Origin: JBFWQM01 sp050249455
GTDB taxonomy: Bacteria; Pseudomonadota; Alphaproteobacteria; MPNO01; VGEU01
Reading direction: 5' to 3'
Assembly (NCBI GenBank): GCA_050249455.1
Contig: JBFWQM010000015.1
Span: 1-41,440, forward strand
DNA: 41,440 nucleotides
In this document: one piece after another, positions 14,896 to 22,813 of the stretch
Numbering within the stretch: position 1 is the first letter of the stretch
How the letters are laid out: each line of letters opens with the position of its first letter
Notes under the pieces: generated by a model
Database searches by the model: none
What the model was told of the DNA's origin: nothing
What the model saw: only the letters and a program-made list of their open reading frames with translations
Program-made: the position numbers and the translations under genes

Positions 14896-16425
14896 GATGT
14901 AGTCGCCAGACAGCACATCTGCCGTGCGGTAGCCGCGCGCCTCGAGCCAGGCGACAGAGTCGCGCTCGCCGAGCCCGTGCTGCTGGCCCTTGCCCGGTTT
15001 CTGCTCGACCACGATCACCGGCTTGCACCGCGCGACCGTCTGCTCGGCGCCCTTGAGCACGTTGAGCTCGTAGCCCTCGCAGTCGATCTTGAGCAGGTCG
15101 AGCTCGGCCAGGCCGTAGAGGTCGAGCGGCCGAATTTCCACCTGGTCGCCGTCGATCGGCCACGAGTCGCCCGAGCTGCCCGGCGTGGTGTGGATTGCGC
15201 ACCACCCCGGCGACGCGCCGAGCGCGAACGGGTGCAGGTAGACGACGCAGCGGCCGTCGCCGCCATGCGACACCATCGCCTCGCCCATCGCGTCCCATTG
15301 GCCCGGCCGCACGTTGCGCATGAAAGCGGCGCGATGCACCGCCACCGGTTCGAACGCGCAGACCAGGCCGCGGAACATGGCCGCGAGCTGCATCGACCAC
15401 AGCCCGCAATGCGCGCCGACGTCGACCGCGAACGCCGGCCGCGCGACATGGCGCATCGCGGCGAGCAGCTTGTGGCGCTGATAGGTCGGGCGGCCGTCGA
15501 CGATTTCCTCGGGGTGCTTGCGCATCCGGGTGTCGATCCACCCGAGCAAATGCCGCTCGTGCGCCGGCAGCCACAGGCCGCGGAATTCGATCAGGCCCTC
15601 GGCCGCGGTGCGGCCGTCGTCGGCCGCCTCGGCAGGTGGTGCGTTTAACCCGGTCATGTCGGTCTGCTGCAAGGCTTCCTCCGTCAGGTGTGCGACCCGC
15701 GCGGGGTCAAGATCGGCCCAGGCGCGCCGGCAGTGCGCGCACGGGGTCCGGATGCCGCACGCCTCGCGCGCGGCGATGTTGATGTGCCCGGCATAGCCGA
15801 ACGTCGCCGGCGGCGCGAAGCCGCCGAACAGCACGACCGCCCGGGTGCTGGTCGCGGCGGCGGCGTGGTGCAGCCCGCCCTCCGGGGTGACGAACAGCCG
15901 CGCCCGCGCGACGGCCGCCACCGCGTGGCGGAAGTCGGGCGCCTCGATCGACCGCTCGGCGACCGGCGCCTGGCCGGGGGTGCGCAGCTCGACCACCGGA
16001 ACCCCGGCGCGCGCGAGCCGGCGCGCCAGCTCGGCCCAGCGGTCGCGGCCCCAATCCATGTTCACCGTCTTGTTCATCCGCCCCGGGGTGCAATGGATCA
16101 GCACGGTTGCAGACGGAAGCGCCTGCAATGCCCAGGCCGATTCTGCCGCCGACAGAAACCACTCGCCCGGCTCGGGCCGCCACGGGTTGAAGGCGAACCG
16201 CTCGCGCGACTTGCCGGCGATCCACGGCCGCCGGCCGCCGTGGTTCTGCAGGGTCTGCGCGCCGGCCAGGTCGCGGCCGCGGCGCAGGATCCGCGGATTG
16301 CCGGCCCACGCGATGTCGTTCCAGCGCGGCGCGCCATCCTTGCCGAGCACCGCCACGGTGCGCGGGTCGCGCGCCTGCATCGACCGCACGATCGCGGTCA
16401 CCATGATGTCGTCGCCGATGCCCAT
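14830..16425 (-). CDS. GT9-like glycosyltransferase fused to FkbM methyltransferase, 531 aa
   Basis: The N-terminal half resembles ADP-heptose/GT9 transferases: GIGDDIMVTAIVRSM at residues 2-16, and LFVTPEGGLHHAAAATSTRA at about 177-196, the usual donor-binding signature. The C-terminal half (about 332-510) is an FkbM-type methyltransferase with AFAVDVGAHCGLWSMQLA as the SAM motif and DLLKIDCEGYELNVLKGAE. A fusion of this kind could add and then O-methylate a sugar. The last 21 residues derive from a palindromic repeat and look like an extension of the native end. It sits in the middle of the cassette, overlapping the next small gene. Confidence 0.75.
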   Translation of the reverse strand: MGIGDDIMVTAIVRSMQARDPRTVAVLGKDGAPRWNDIAWAGNPRILRRGRDLAGAQTLQNHGGRRPWIAGKSRERFAFNPWRPEPGEWFLSAAESAWALQALPSATVLIHCTPGRMNKTVNMDWGRDRWAELARRLARAGVPVVELRTPGQAPVAERSIEAPDFRHAVAAVARARLFVTPEGGLHHAAAATSTRAVVLFGGFAPPATFGYAGHINIAAREACGIRTPCAHCRRAWADLDPARVAHLTEEALQQTDMTGLNAPPAEAADDGRTAAEGLIEFRGLWLPAHERHLLGWIDTRMRKHPEEIVDGRPTYQRHKLLAAMRHVARPAFAVDVGAHCGLWSMQLAAMFRGLVCAFEPVAVHRAAFMRNVRPGQWDAMGEAMVSHGGDGRCVVYLHPFALGASPGWCAIHTTPGSSGDSWPIDGDQVEIRPLDLYGLAELDLLKIDCEGYELNVLKGAEQTVARCKPVIVVEQKPGKGQQHGLGERDSVAWLEARGYRTADVLSGDYIMVPASPAARASQDVSAEARRA

Positions 16426-16640
16426 CAGCGGAAGCGGCGCAGGCCCTTGCGCATCCGGCGCGGCGGCGGCAGCGACCGCCCGCTCGCTAAATAGCTAGAC
16501 CATCCCCCGATCAGGCCCGACAGCACGGTGCGGGTGCCGTCGCCCTCGTGCACGACCTGGAATTTCCGCACCCCGAGCCGAACCTCGGCGCCCTGCAGGA
16601 TCAACCGCTCGATCATCGCCTCGACCGGGTCGCCGCTCAT
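16425..16640 (-). CDS. Small cassette protein, unknown, 71 aa
   Basis: The ATG at 16640 overlaps the TGA of the methyltransferase gene (ATGA), and its own end overlaps the GT9-FkbM start, so it is fully embedded in the operon. It reads SGDPVEAMIERLILQGAEVR, then FQVVHEGDGTRTVLSGLIGG, and ends in a basic Arg-rich tail. I do not recognise it. The small size and coupling suggest an accessory or adaptor protein of the glycan cassette. Confidence 0.6.
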   Translation of the reverse strand: MSGDPVEAMIERLILQGAEVRLGVRKFQVVHEGDGTRTVLSGLIGGWSSYLASGRSLPPPRRMRKGLRRFR

Positions 16641-17248
16641 TGCGCCACCCGCTGATAGATCCACGTCCATTCGCGCCGCGGGTGTTCGCACTCGCGCAGC
16701 GGCGTGAACCCCAGGTCGCGCATCAGGATCGGCACGTCGACCGGCGCCGCCAGGTCGCGCTTGTGCGCCGCGCCGGCGCCGACCCGGTCGATCACCGGCC
16801 CGGGCAGCCGGATCACCAGCCAGTCGCGGGCGCAGGCCGCGGCGCGCGTCAGGAACGCGGCGGGGTCGTCGAGCTTGTGCGCGATCGACAGCGCCAGCAC
16901 GATGTCGTAGCCGCCGACACTGCCGAACTCGATCGACCGCACGGAATCATTGCCCCATTCCTGCGGCCGGTTGAGGTCGGCGCAGACGAACGCCAGCTTG
17001 CCGGTGACCGCGAGCCGCTTGTTCGCCCAGCGCACCGCCTCGGCCCGCACGTCGAGGCCAAGCACCCATTGGGCGCCGGCATCGTGCAGCACCTTGGAAA
17101 TCAGCCCCTCGGCGCAACCGAGGTCGAGCACGTCGGCCCCTTGGGCGGCGCGCTCGAGCACCGGCTCGAGGCCGGACAACTGCTCGTTGACCGTGCGGTC
17201 GCCGTCGCGGTCCTTGGTGATGAACCAGCCCTTGACCCGATCAGCCAT
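16637..17248 (-). CDS. Class I SAM-dependent methyltransferase, 203 aa
   Basis: A clear SAM-binding motif I is visible at about residues 41-52 (VLDLGCAEGLIS), followed by an acidic end of strand 2 (LGLDVRAEAV) and YDIVLALSIAHKLDDP as motif IV/post-I region. The fold is the Rossmann-type methyltransferase. The substrate is unknown, but its place among sugar transferases suggests methylation of a sugar or lipid intermediate. It overlaps the genes on both sides by a few bases. The length is usual for the small UbiE/Methyltransf_11 group. Confidence 0.8.
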   Translation of the reverse strand: MADRVKGWFITKDRDGDRTVNEQLSGLEPVLERAAQGADVLDLGCAEGLISKVLHDAGAQWVLGLDVRAEAVRWANKRLAVTGKLAFVCADLNRPQEWGNDSVRSIEFGSVGGYDIVLALSIAHKLDDPAAFLTRAAACARDWLVIRLPGPVIDRVGAGAAHKRDLAAPVDVPILMRDLGFTPLRECEHPRREWTWIYQRVAQ

Positions 17249-18086
17249 GCGCCACCCCGCCGGTGAGCTCGCGCCAGCACTGGCCCGACCGCAGCTCGGC
17301 CAGGGTCCACTGGTTTGCGGCGAGCGTATAAGCCCACGCCTCGCGCTCGGGCAGCGACGGCGGCACCGCGTTGTCGATGTCGTGCAAGCCGCCGCCGACG
17401 GCCGACCAGGCGAGCGGGAACGCCGCGCACATCGGATCGCACACGACAGGAACCGCGGCGAGCAGCGCGGCGAACGCCACCGCCGAGCCGTAGGTCACCA
17501 CCGCATGGCAGTCGGCGAGGTCCTCGGCGAGCGGCACCGGGCTGCCCTTGCGCCGCACCTTGACCGGCCGGTCGGTGACCCGGTCGAGCTGCACCAGCAC
17601 GCCGTTGAGCCAGTCGCCGGCCAGGAAACCCATCGCGTTGGCGAACGTCTCGCCCGGCGGCACCACCAGGATGTGGCACCCGGTGCGCGCCAGGCGGCCG
17701 GCGCGCTCGGGCCGGATCTCGAGGCCGAGGCCGCGGAACCGCTTCTCGCCGCGGGCGAGCACCGTTGCATCGCCGGACACGATTCCGGGGTGCTGGTAGC
17801 GGTTGCGGGTCACCCGATAGAAGCCGTCATAGCGGTTCGAGGCGTGGTCGGACGACCGGAAATAGCCGTTGTCGAGGTAGACCCACGGCCGGCCCTTGCC
17901 TTGCGCGTCGCGCAGGGTCGGCAGCAGGCCGCGCAGGAACCCATACATGACGACCGTCGAGTCGCCGGGGTCGAGCGGCGCGGCCTTGCGCTTCGCCGCC
18001 GCCAGGCCGAGCTCGGCCAGGCCGGTCAGCATCGCCGCCGACACCGTCTCGCTGTGCGCGTGGCCTGTCGTGTAGACGCCGATCAC
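17241..18086 (-). CDS. Capsule-polysaccharide-type glycosyltransferase-like protein, 281 aa
   Basis: The GTG start at 18086 overlaps the preceding TGA (GTGA). The segment ADCHAVVTYGSAVAFAALLA followed by AVPVVCDP matches the nucleotide-sugar-binding region of the KpsS/capsule polysaccharide family (x-V-T-x-x-S-x-x-x-x-E/A-A-L-x-x-x-x-P-V-V). HILVVPPGETFANAMGF starts the second Rossmann-like half. The predicted fold is GT-B. Donor and acceptor cannot be told from sequence. It is paired with the next gene upstream, which has the same C-terminal signature, so the two may be a diverged duplication. Confidence 0.65.
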   Translation of the reverse strand: MIGVYTTGHAHSETVSAAMLTGLAELGLAAAKRKAAPLDPGDSTVVMYGFLRGLLPTLRDAQGKGRPWVYLDNGYFRSSDHASNRYDGFYRVTRNRYQHPGIVSGDATVLARGEKRFRGLGLEIRPERAGRLARTGCHILVVPPGETFANAMGFLAGDWLNGVLVQLDRVTDRPVKVRRKGSPVPLAEDLADCHAVVTYGSAVAFAALLAAVPVVCDPMCAAFPLAWSAVGGGLHDIDNAVPPSLPEREAWAYTLAANQWTLAELRSGQCWRELTGGVAHG

Positions 18087-18952
18087 GACGCCGCCCTCAC
18101 GCCCGCCTGCAGCGCGACCCGGGCGGCGATCGCCGGCGCCAGGTGCTTGAACGGCGCGCCGGCCTCGACCTCGGCCGGCGTCCACATCCCCCACGCGATG
18201 TCGTCGAGCGCCGGGTTGCGCGCGGGGCGCGGCGGGTCGAGCACGTCGGCGAGCTCCCGGCTTGCGGCCCGCTGGCCGATCCACGCCGGCGCCAGCGCGA
18301 TCACCGGCACCCCGGCGAGCAGCGCGGCGACCCCGACCGAGCTCGACCACACCACGGCGCAGAACGCGCCGGCCAGGTCGGCCGCGAGCGGGGTCGGCGG
18401 CACCGCCGTGCCGGGGTGGCGCCGGATCCGCACCTCGCGCCCGTGCGCGATGGCCCGGACCTGGCGCGCCACCTGGTCGGCCCAGTCCTCGGGCATGATG
18501 CGGCCGCGGCGGCCGAACGACCGGTTCGGCGCGATCAGGATGTGGCCGCCCGGCGCGCCCGCGCCATTCGTGTCAGACCGGTTGCGCTGCCACGGCGCCG
18601 GATCAAGGCCGAACACGTCGCGGGAGCGCTCGCCCGGCTGCGCGTCTTCCGGCACCACCACCCCGGCCGGGTCGTTGTGCGAATCGAGTCCGATCGCGTA
18701 ATGCCGGGCGACGCCGCGCTCGGTGCCGACATAGCCGTTCTCGGCCACCAGCACGACGCCGCCGTCGCGCTCCCACTGGTCGCACAGCACCTCGGCGGTG
18801 CCGTAGCGGTTCCAGCTCACCAGGATGTCGCCCGGCGCCGGCCGGAACCCGGCGGTGTGCGCGACCTGGTAGCCGGCCGCGGCGAGGCCGCGCTCGAACG
18901 CGCGGAACCGCTCGGGTGGCAAGTGTCGGATCAGCAGAACGGCCCTAGACAA
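18083..18952 (-). CDS. Second capsule-type GT-B-like glycosyltransferase, 289 aa
   Basis: A TTG start at 18952 is chosen because a strong GGAGG lies 7 bases upstream and the frame opens with SRAVLLIRHLPPE. The C-terminal half has HILIAPNRSFGRRG and then AGAFCAVVWSSSVGVAALLA with AGVPVIALAP, the same layout as its downstream neighbour. It is probably a GT-B transferase of capsule or exopolysaccharide type. Its first residues overlap the end of the DUF115-like gene by a few bases. Function is inferred from motif pattern only. Confidence 0.65.
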   Translation of the reverse strand: MSRAVLLIRHLPPERFRAFERGLAAAGYQVAHTAGFRPAPGDILVSWNRYGTAEVLCDQWERDGGVVLVAENGYVGTERGVARHYAIGLDSHNDPAGVVVPEDAQPGERSRDVFGLDPAPWQRNRSDTNGAGAPGGHILIAPNRSFGRRGRIMPEDWADQVARQVRAIAHGREVRIRRHPGTAVPPTPLAADLAGAFCAVVWSSSVGVAALLAGVPVIALAPAWIGQRAASRELADVLDPPRPARNPALDDIAWGMWTPAEVEAGAPFKHLAPAIAARVALQAGVRAAS

Positions 18953-19673
18953 TGTGATCCTCCAACCGCCCGGCCGGAAACGCGGTCAGCGCCGAACCGG
19001 GTGTGACGTTGATCACCTCGACCCCGCGTGCGGCACACGCGGCGGCGAGGAACGGGAACGACGGCAGCATCACGGCGTCGTAGGCGCCGGGGTTGGCCGG
19101 AGTCTCGTGGTTGCGGTGCCAGTTGGCGCGGCCGTCCGGCGCCGGCCGCATGTCGTAGCCGGCCAGCAGGATCCGCCGCGCGCCGGCGTGAACGGCCAGG
19201 TGGATCGCCTGATAGCCGCTATTTCGGCCGTGAAACACGCCCCACGGCCGGTCGAACAGCCCGGTGTGCCCGGCCTTCTCGTCCCAGCCCATGTTCGCGA
19301 GGCAGCGGATCCGCGGGTCGCGGTCGCGGAGCTGCAGGTTGTCGAGGGTGACGACCAGGCCCGGGAACGCATCGAACGGCCGCTTGAGGTGCGGCCGGTT
19401 CTGCACCCCGTGCCACCAGCGCAGGTCGCAGAAATAGAGCGCGTCGGCCCACGGCGCGAGCAGGAAGGCGTCGTTGATCGCGAGCACGCGGACCCGGCTG
19501 GCGCCCCCTCCCCCTGCCCCCTCCCACGAGGGGAGGGGGTTCAAAGGCCCCTTGTCGAGCCGCGGCGCCAGGTCGGCGAGCGACGGGCCGCCGCCGAGGA
19601 TCAGCACGGTGTCGCCGGCCCACAGCGGCGGCACCGGCCAGAAGCCGCGGCCGAGATAAACCTGGTCGCTCAT
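18945..19673 (-). CDS. DUF115/Maf-like glycan-transfer protein, 242 aa
   Basis: The start DTVLILGGGPSLADL, then RVLAINDAFLLAPWADALYF and GYDMRP form the pattern of the DUF115 (6-hydroxymethylpterin pyrophosphokinase MptE-like / Maf) family. In bacteria that family works in flagellin glycosylation and other surface glycan transfer. Residues about 41-58 (KGPLNPLPSWEGAGGGG) do not fit the family. They are encoded by a GC-rich palindrome at 19502-19551, so the protein carries an in-frame repeat insertion in a loop. First gene of the cassette, 22 bp after the head closure gene. Confidence 0.7.
   Translation of the reverse strand: MSDQVYLGRGFWPVPPLWAGDTVLILGGGPSLADLAPRLDKGPLNPLPSWEGAGGGGASRVRVLAINDAFLLAPWADALYFCDLRWWHGVQNRPHLKRPFDAFPGLVVTLDNLQLRDRDPRIRCLANMGWDEKAGHTGLFDRPWGVFHGRNSGYQAIHLAVHAGARRILLAGYDMRPAPDGRANWHRNHETPANPGAYDAVMLPSFPFLAAACAARGVEVINVTPGSALTAFPAGRLEDHIV
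19502..19551. repeat. In-frame palindromic repeat insertion inside the DUF115-like gene
   Basis: The plus strand has CCCCCTCCCACGAGGGGAGG followed by GGG, a hairpin-forming sequence of the CCCTCTCC...GGAGAGGG type that is dispersed in many proteobacterial chromosomes. It adds about 18 codons between the first strand/loop and the second strand of the protein without breaking the frame. Confidence 0.6.
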
Positions 19674-19695
19674 CGCCGAACCGACGCTGCGCGCG

Positions 19696-20016
19696 TCATG
19701 GCACCCGCTCGCGGCACATCAACGTGAGCTCGACGTTGCGCTCGTCCTTGTCCATCACCGCCAGGATGTCGAACCGGCGGGTGCCGAACGCGAGCCGCTG
19801 CGCCGCGGTGACGCCGGCGCGGTGGCGCAGGGTCACCTTGTGCGTCACCTCGGCGTTGTTGGCCGAGGCGGCGAGGTATTCGCGCCCGGTCAGCGGCTCG
19901 ACCCCGGCCCACACGGTCGCCACGTCCGACCAGGTGTCGGGCTGGCCGCCGGCGGCGTCCATCGTGGTGGTGCGCGACTGCAAGGTCACGCGGTGGCGCA
20001 GGCGACCGGAGCGCAT
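19696..20016 (-). CDS. Head closure protein (SPP1 gp16 / phage head-tail joining family), 106 aa
   Basis: The start MRSGRLRHRVTLQSRTTTMD and the middle DTWSDVATVWAGVEPLTGREYL are the signature of the small head closure family (R-L-x-x-R-V-x-L-Q...W...V-W-A-x-V-x-P-x-x-G-R-E). The C-terminus reads RRFDILAVMDKDERNVELTL. These proteins seal the portal after packaging. The start shares a base with the TGA of the connector gene upstream. Downstream the sugar-transferase cassette follows instead of the expected tail-completion gene. Confidence 0.88.
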   Translation of the reverse strand: MRSGRLRHRVTLQSRTTTMDAAGGQPDTWSDVATVWAGVEPLTGREYLAASANNAEVTHKVTLRHRAGVTAAQRLAFGTRRFDILAVMDKDERNVELTLMCRERVP

Positions 20017-20624
20017 CAGCCGAACCGCAACCCCGGGAAGGCGTCGAAGATGCGCCCGAGGTGCGCCGGCAGCTCGATCGCGTTGCCCTGCACCGTCGGC
20101 TCGCCGTTTTCGTTCCAGTGCGCGACCAGCCAGGTCAGCGCGCGCTTGAGCGCCACTGGCACGTTGTGGCCCGGCACCTGGCCGGTCGAGCGCGCGTGCC
20201 CGAGCACCAGGCGCACCGTGATGGCGTCGAGCTGGCGCCGCGCGCTCGGCCACGACTGGCCGTAGGCCGGCGCGAGGCGGCCCCGCCCGCCGGCGCCGGC
20301 GAGCTGCCACAGCGCCGACGACCAGGTCGCCGCATCGCCGTTGCCGTCCACATAGGTCACCGAGGTGACGGAAATCACCGGCTCGAGCGGGATGCGCACC
20401 GCCTCGGGGCTGCGCAGCGGGAACTGGTCGAACGTCCAATCCCATGTTTGTTGCACCAGGCAGCGGCCGAGCCGGCCGTTCGGCCCGTCGAGATAGCCGA
20501 CCGCCGTCTCGAGCAGCCCGATCAGCCGCTCGTCGGAGTCGGTGCCGTCAATGCGCAGGTCGCGCTTGAGGTCCGCCAGCTCGACCGGCAGCCCGTCCGG
20601 CGCGGTGATTTGAGTCCAGCCCAT
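20016..20624 (-). CDS. Head-tail connector (gp6-like/phiE125 gp8-like), 202 aa
   Basis: It opens ITAPDGLPVELADLKRDLRI and then DGTDSDERLIGLLETAVGYL, the standard start of phage head-tail adaptors. The middle WDWTFDQFPLRSPEAVRIPL with PVISVTSVTYVDGNGD and the C-terminal PVALKRALTWLVAHWNENGE agree. It forms the ring between portal and head closure protein. The start at 20624 is the first ATG of the conserved region. It overlaps the closure gene by one base. Confidence 0.85.
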   Translation of the reverse strand: MGWTQITAPDGLPVELADLKRDLRIDGTDSDERLIGLLETAVGYLDGPNGRLGRCLVQQTWDWTFDQFPLRSPEAVRIPLEPVISVTSVTYVDGNGDAATWSSALWQLAGAGGRGRLAPAYGQSWPSARRQLDAITVRLVLGHARSTGQVPGHNVPVALKRALTWLVAHWNENGEPTVQGNAIELPAHLGRIFDAFPGLRFG

Positions 20625-20629
20625 AACGA

Positions 20630-20815
20630 CTAGCCCCGCGCGACCGCCCGGCGGCGGGTATTGCCGGCGTCGGCCGTCTCGACCTCGGGCGGCACCAGCT
20701 CGGCATAGCCTGCCGCGAGCAGGCGGCGCGCCTCGGCGTCGTCGAGGTCGAGCACGTCGCCGGGACTGCGCACCGCGCGCGGCCCGACCATCTGCTGCAG
20801 CATCTTGACGCGCAT
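20630..20815 (-). CDS. Small head-region protein, 61 aa
   Basis: The sequence MRVKMLQQMVGPRAVRSPGD followed by DLDDAEARRLLAAGYAELVP matches short proteins often found between capsid and connector genes in HK97-like phages. They are rich in Val at the start and carry the A-x-R-L-x-x-A-G-x-A-x-x-V motif. Function is unknown. The start is the ATG at 20815, preceded by a GGAGG-like site. It directly follows the hairpin after the capsid gene. Confidence 0.7.
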   Translation of the reverse strand: MRVKMLQQMVGPRAVRSPGDVLDLDDAEARRLLAAGYAELVPPEVETADAGNTRRRAVARG

Positions 20816-20839
20816 CGTGAGTCCCTCCGTTGAAACGAA

Positions 20840-20870
20840 CGGGGCGGCACCGGGCAAGGGTGCCGCCCCG
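20840..20870 (-). terminator. Stem-loop after the major capsid gene
   Basis: CGGGGCGGCACC at 20840-20851 pairs perfectly with GGTGCCGCCCCG at 20859-20870 around a 7-base loop. It lies 23 bases past the capsid stop codon. There is no clear run of T after it on the minus strand, so it may be a partial terminator or an mRNA-stabilising stem that keeps capsid mRNA in excess. Confidence 0.65.
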
Positions 20871-20892
20871 CGTCATCCGCCCCCGTGACCGC

Positions 20893-22170
20893 TTACGGGG
20901 ACGGGTGCACCAGGTGCTTGACGGGATGCGTGCCGGCGTCGCGCAGGTCGCCGTCGGCGCGCGCCCACGCCAGGAACCCGACCTGCAGATAGTCGGCGTA
21001 GCGTTCGGTCAGGCGCAGCAGGGTGATGCCCTGCACGCGGCGGATCAGGTACTTGTTGAGCGCGCCGAAGATGATCGACTTGGCGCTCGCCTCCATCCCC
21101 GCCATGTGCTGGTTGATCACATAGGGGTAGCCGGCCAGGGTGTCCGGCTCGCGCGCGCCGAGGGTCGGGAACCAGAGGTACTGGTTCTGCGAGTCCTTGA
21201 GCTTCTTGACCACCTGCAGGGTCGAGTCCTTGAACATGAACCGCGCGTTGGGCCGATAGGCCGGGTCGACCGAGTGCACCAGGTCGATCAGCTCGTCGCC
21301 GGTCACCGTCGAGCTCGACGCCGCCGTCTTGCCCGCCGTCGAGGCGGTGACGATGCCGTTGGGCTGCGACGAGCCGGAGCCGACCGTGAAGTGGCGATTC
21401 TGGATCCGCGCGATGCGCTCGCCGAGCAGGGTGCCGACCAGGCCGTCGACGTTGACCGCCGAATCCTGCAGGAGCTGATAGGGCACCAGCACGATCTTCG
21501 AGGTGTAGACGTAGGCGTCGAGCGAGGTCTGGCCGAAGGTGATCGCCTGCTCGGTGTCCTGCGTGTTGATCGGCAGGATGGCGCCCTCGTTGGAGGTGTC
21601 ATCGACCGACGGCCACGGCAGGCTCGCGCCGGTCGCGGTGTTGATCGTCTCGGCCGCCTCGATCATGCCGCCGAACGCCAGCATCGCCGTGTCGATCGCC
21701 GCGGCGAGCGAGGTGTCCTGCGGGATCAGGTAGCCGCCGCCCGACGTGGTGATGGTCTGCGCGCGCACCTCGGCCGGCAGCTCGTGATAGAGCCGCTGCA
21801 TCAGCGCCCGCGATTCCTCGCCCATGCCGTTCATGCCGTGGCGCATGAACTCGTTGATCGCCCGGCTGCGCGCCTCGCGCTCGGCCGCCGCGACCTCGCG
21901 GGCGGCATCGCCGCCCTGGCCGGGCCGCTGGTCGGCCACCGTCTGCGGCCCGCGCGAGGCGGCGCCGGCGCGTTCCTCGGCCTCGAGCCGCTCAACCCGC
22001 TCGATGTCCGCCTTGAGCGTCTCGGCCGCCGCCATCGCCGTATCGAAGTTGGCGCGTTCCTCGGTGGTCAGCTCGCGCTTTTCGGTTTCCGCGGCGTCCA
22101 GGATGGCGCGCGCGTCGACCACGATCTTCGCCCGCTTCTCGCGGAGCGTCTTGCTTTCGGCTCGGTTCAT
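20893..22170 (-). CDS. HK97-type major capsid protein, 425 aa
   Basis: Residues 1 to about 80 are charged coiled-coil helices (LREKRAKIVVDARAILDAAE, ELTTEERANFDTAMAAAETL), the delta/scaffolding domain that is removed by the protease. The mature part begins around residues 100-140 with QTITTSGGGYLIPQD. It continues through TEQAITFGQTSLDAYVYTSK, LLGERIARIQNRHFTVGSG and the P-domain/A-domain stretch LAGYPYVINQHM. The C-terminus RYADYLQVGFLAWARADGDL fits Phage_capsid. The gene lies immediately after the prohead protease. A strong stem-loop follows the stop. Confidence 0.95.
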   Translation of the reverse strand: MNRAESKTLREKRAKIVVDARAILDAAETEKRELTTEERANFDTAMAAAETLKADIERVERLEAEERAGAASRGPQTVADQRPGQGGDAAREVAAAEREARSRAINEFMRHGMNGMGEESRALMQRLYHELPAEVRAQTITTSGGGYLIPQDTSLAAAIDTAMLAFGGMIEAAETINTATGASLPWPSVDDTSNEGAILPINTQDTEQAITFGQTSLDAYVYTSKIVLVPYQLLQDSAVNVDGLVGTLLGERIARIQNRHFTVGSGSSQPNGIVTASTAGKTAASSSTVTGDELIDLVHSVDPAYRPNARFMFKDSTLQVVKKLKDSQNQYLWFPTLGAREPDTLAGYPYVINQHMAGMEASAKSIIFGALNKYLIRRVQGITLLRLTERYADYLQVGFLAWARADGDLRDAGTHPVKHLVHPSP

Positions 22171-22201
22171 ATGAACCCCCTTTGCTATCCGCCGCAGCGG
22201 G

Positions 22202-22798
22202 TTAAAGCACGCCGGCCAGCCGCAGCCGGGCGCGCACGATGGTGAAGTCGGGCGGCGTTTGCGTCGCCGCGCGTGCCGCCCGGGCGGCGTCGCGATCGCG
22301 CAGCGCCAGGTCGGTGCCGTCGTAGGCGGGGAAGGTGACCGGGGAGACCTCCCACAGCTTGACCCGCTTGACGATGCGGAGGTCGGCCCCGTCGGGCAGG
22401 GTCAGCCATTCCTGGTCGAGCACGTTGAAGCCGAACGACATGCCGGTGACGTCGCCGCGGCCGACGAGCTGCGCCACGTCGGCGCCCAGCGCGGTGGACG
22501 GCAGGTCGATCTCGACCGCCAGCCCGACGTCGTCCTCGGCGAGCCGCAGCGACTTCGACCGCAGCCGCCCGAGCACCTGGTCGGTGCGGTGCTGCCACAG
22601 CCCGAACACGTCGTCGCCGGCGATCGACTCGGCGAACGCACCGGGCGCGATTTCCTCGAAAAAGCCGGTGTAGATCTCGGCCCGCTGGTTGAACACCGCG
22701 GCGTGCCCGGCCAGGGTGCCCGGCCCCTCGGCGCCCTCGCGCTTGGCGAGCGCGAGCGCCAGCCGCGGCGAAAACCGCCGCTCGTGCTGTTCCGTCAT
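22202..22798 (-). CDS. HK97-family prohead protease, 198 aa
   Basis: Classic prohead serine protease motifs are visible: LAGHAAVFNQRAEIYTGFFE, EEIAPGAFAESI, LWQHRTDQVLGR with the catalytic His at about residue 70, and DVTGMSFGFNVL with the catalytic Ser at about 121. It cleaves the capsid delta domain during maturation. The length is typical. The start codon (ATG 22798) is 15 bases after the portal stop. It stands between portal and capsid, as in HK97. Confidence 0.93.
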   Translation of the reverse strand: MTEQHERRFSPRLALALAKREGAEGPGTLAGHAAVFNQRAEIYTGFFEEIAPGAFAESIAGDDVFGLWQHRTDQVLGRLRSKSLRLAEDDVGLAVEIDLPSTALGADVAQLVGRGDVTGMSFGFNVLDQEWLTLPDGADLRIVKRVKLWEVSPVTFPAYDGTDLALRDRDAARAARAATQTPPDFTIVRARLRLAGVL

Positions 22799-22813
22799 CG
22801 TCGGTGCTCCTGG

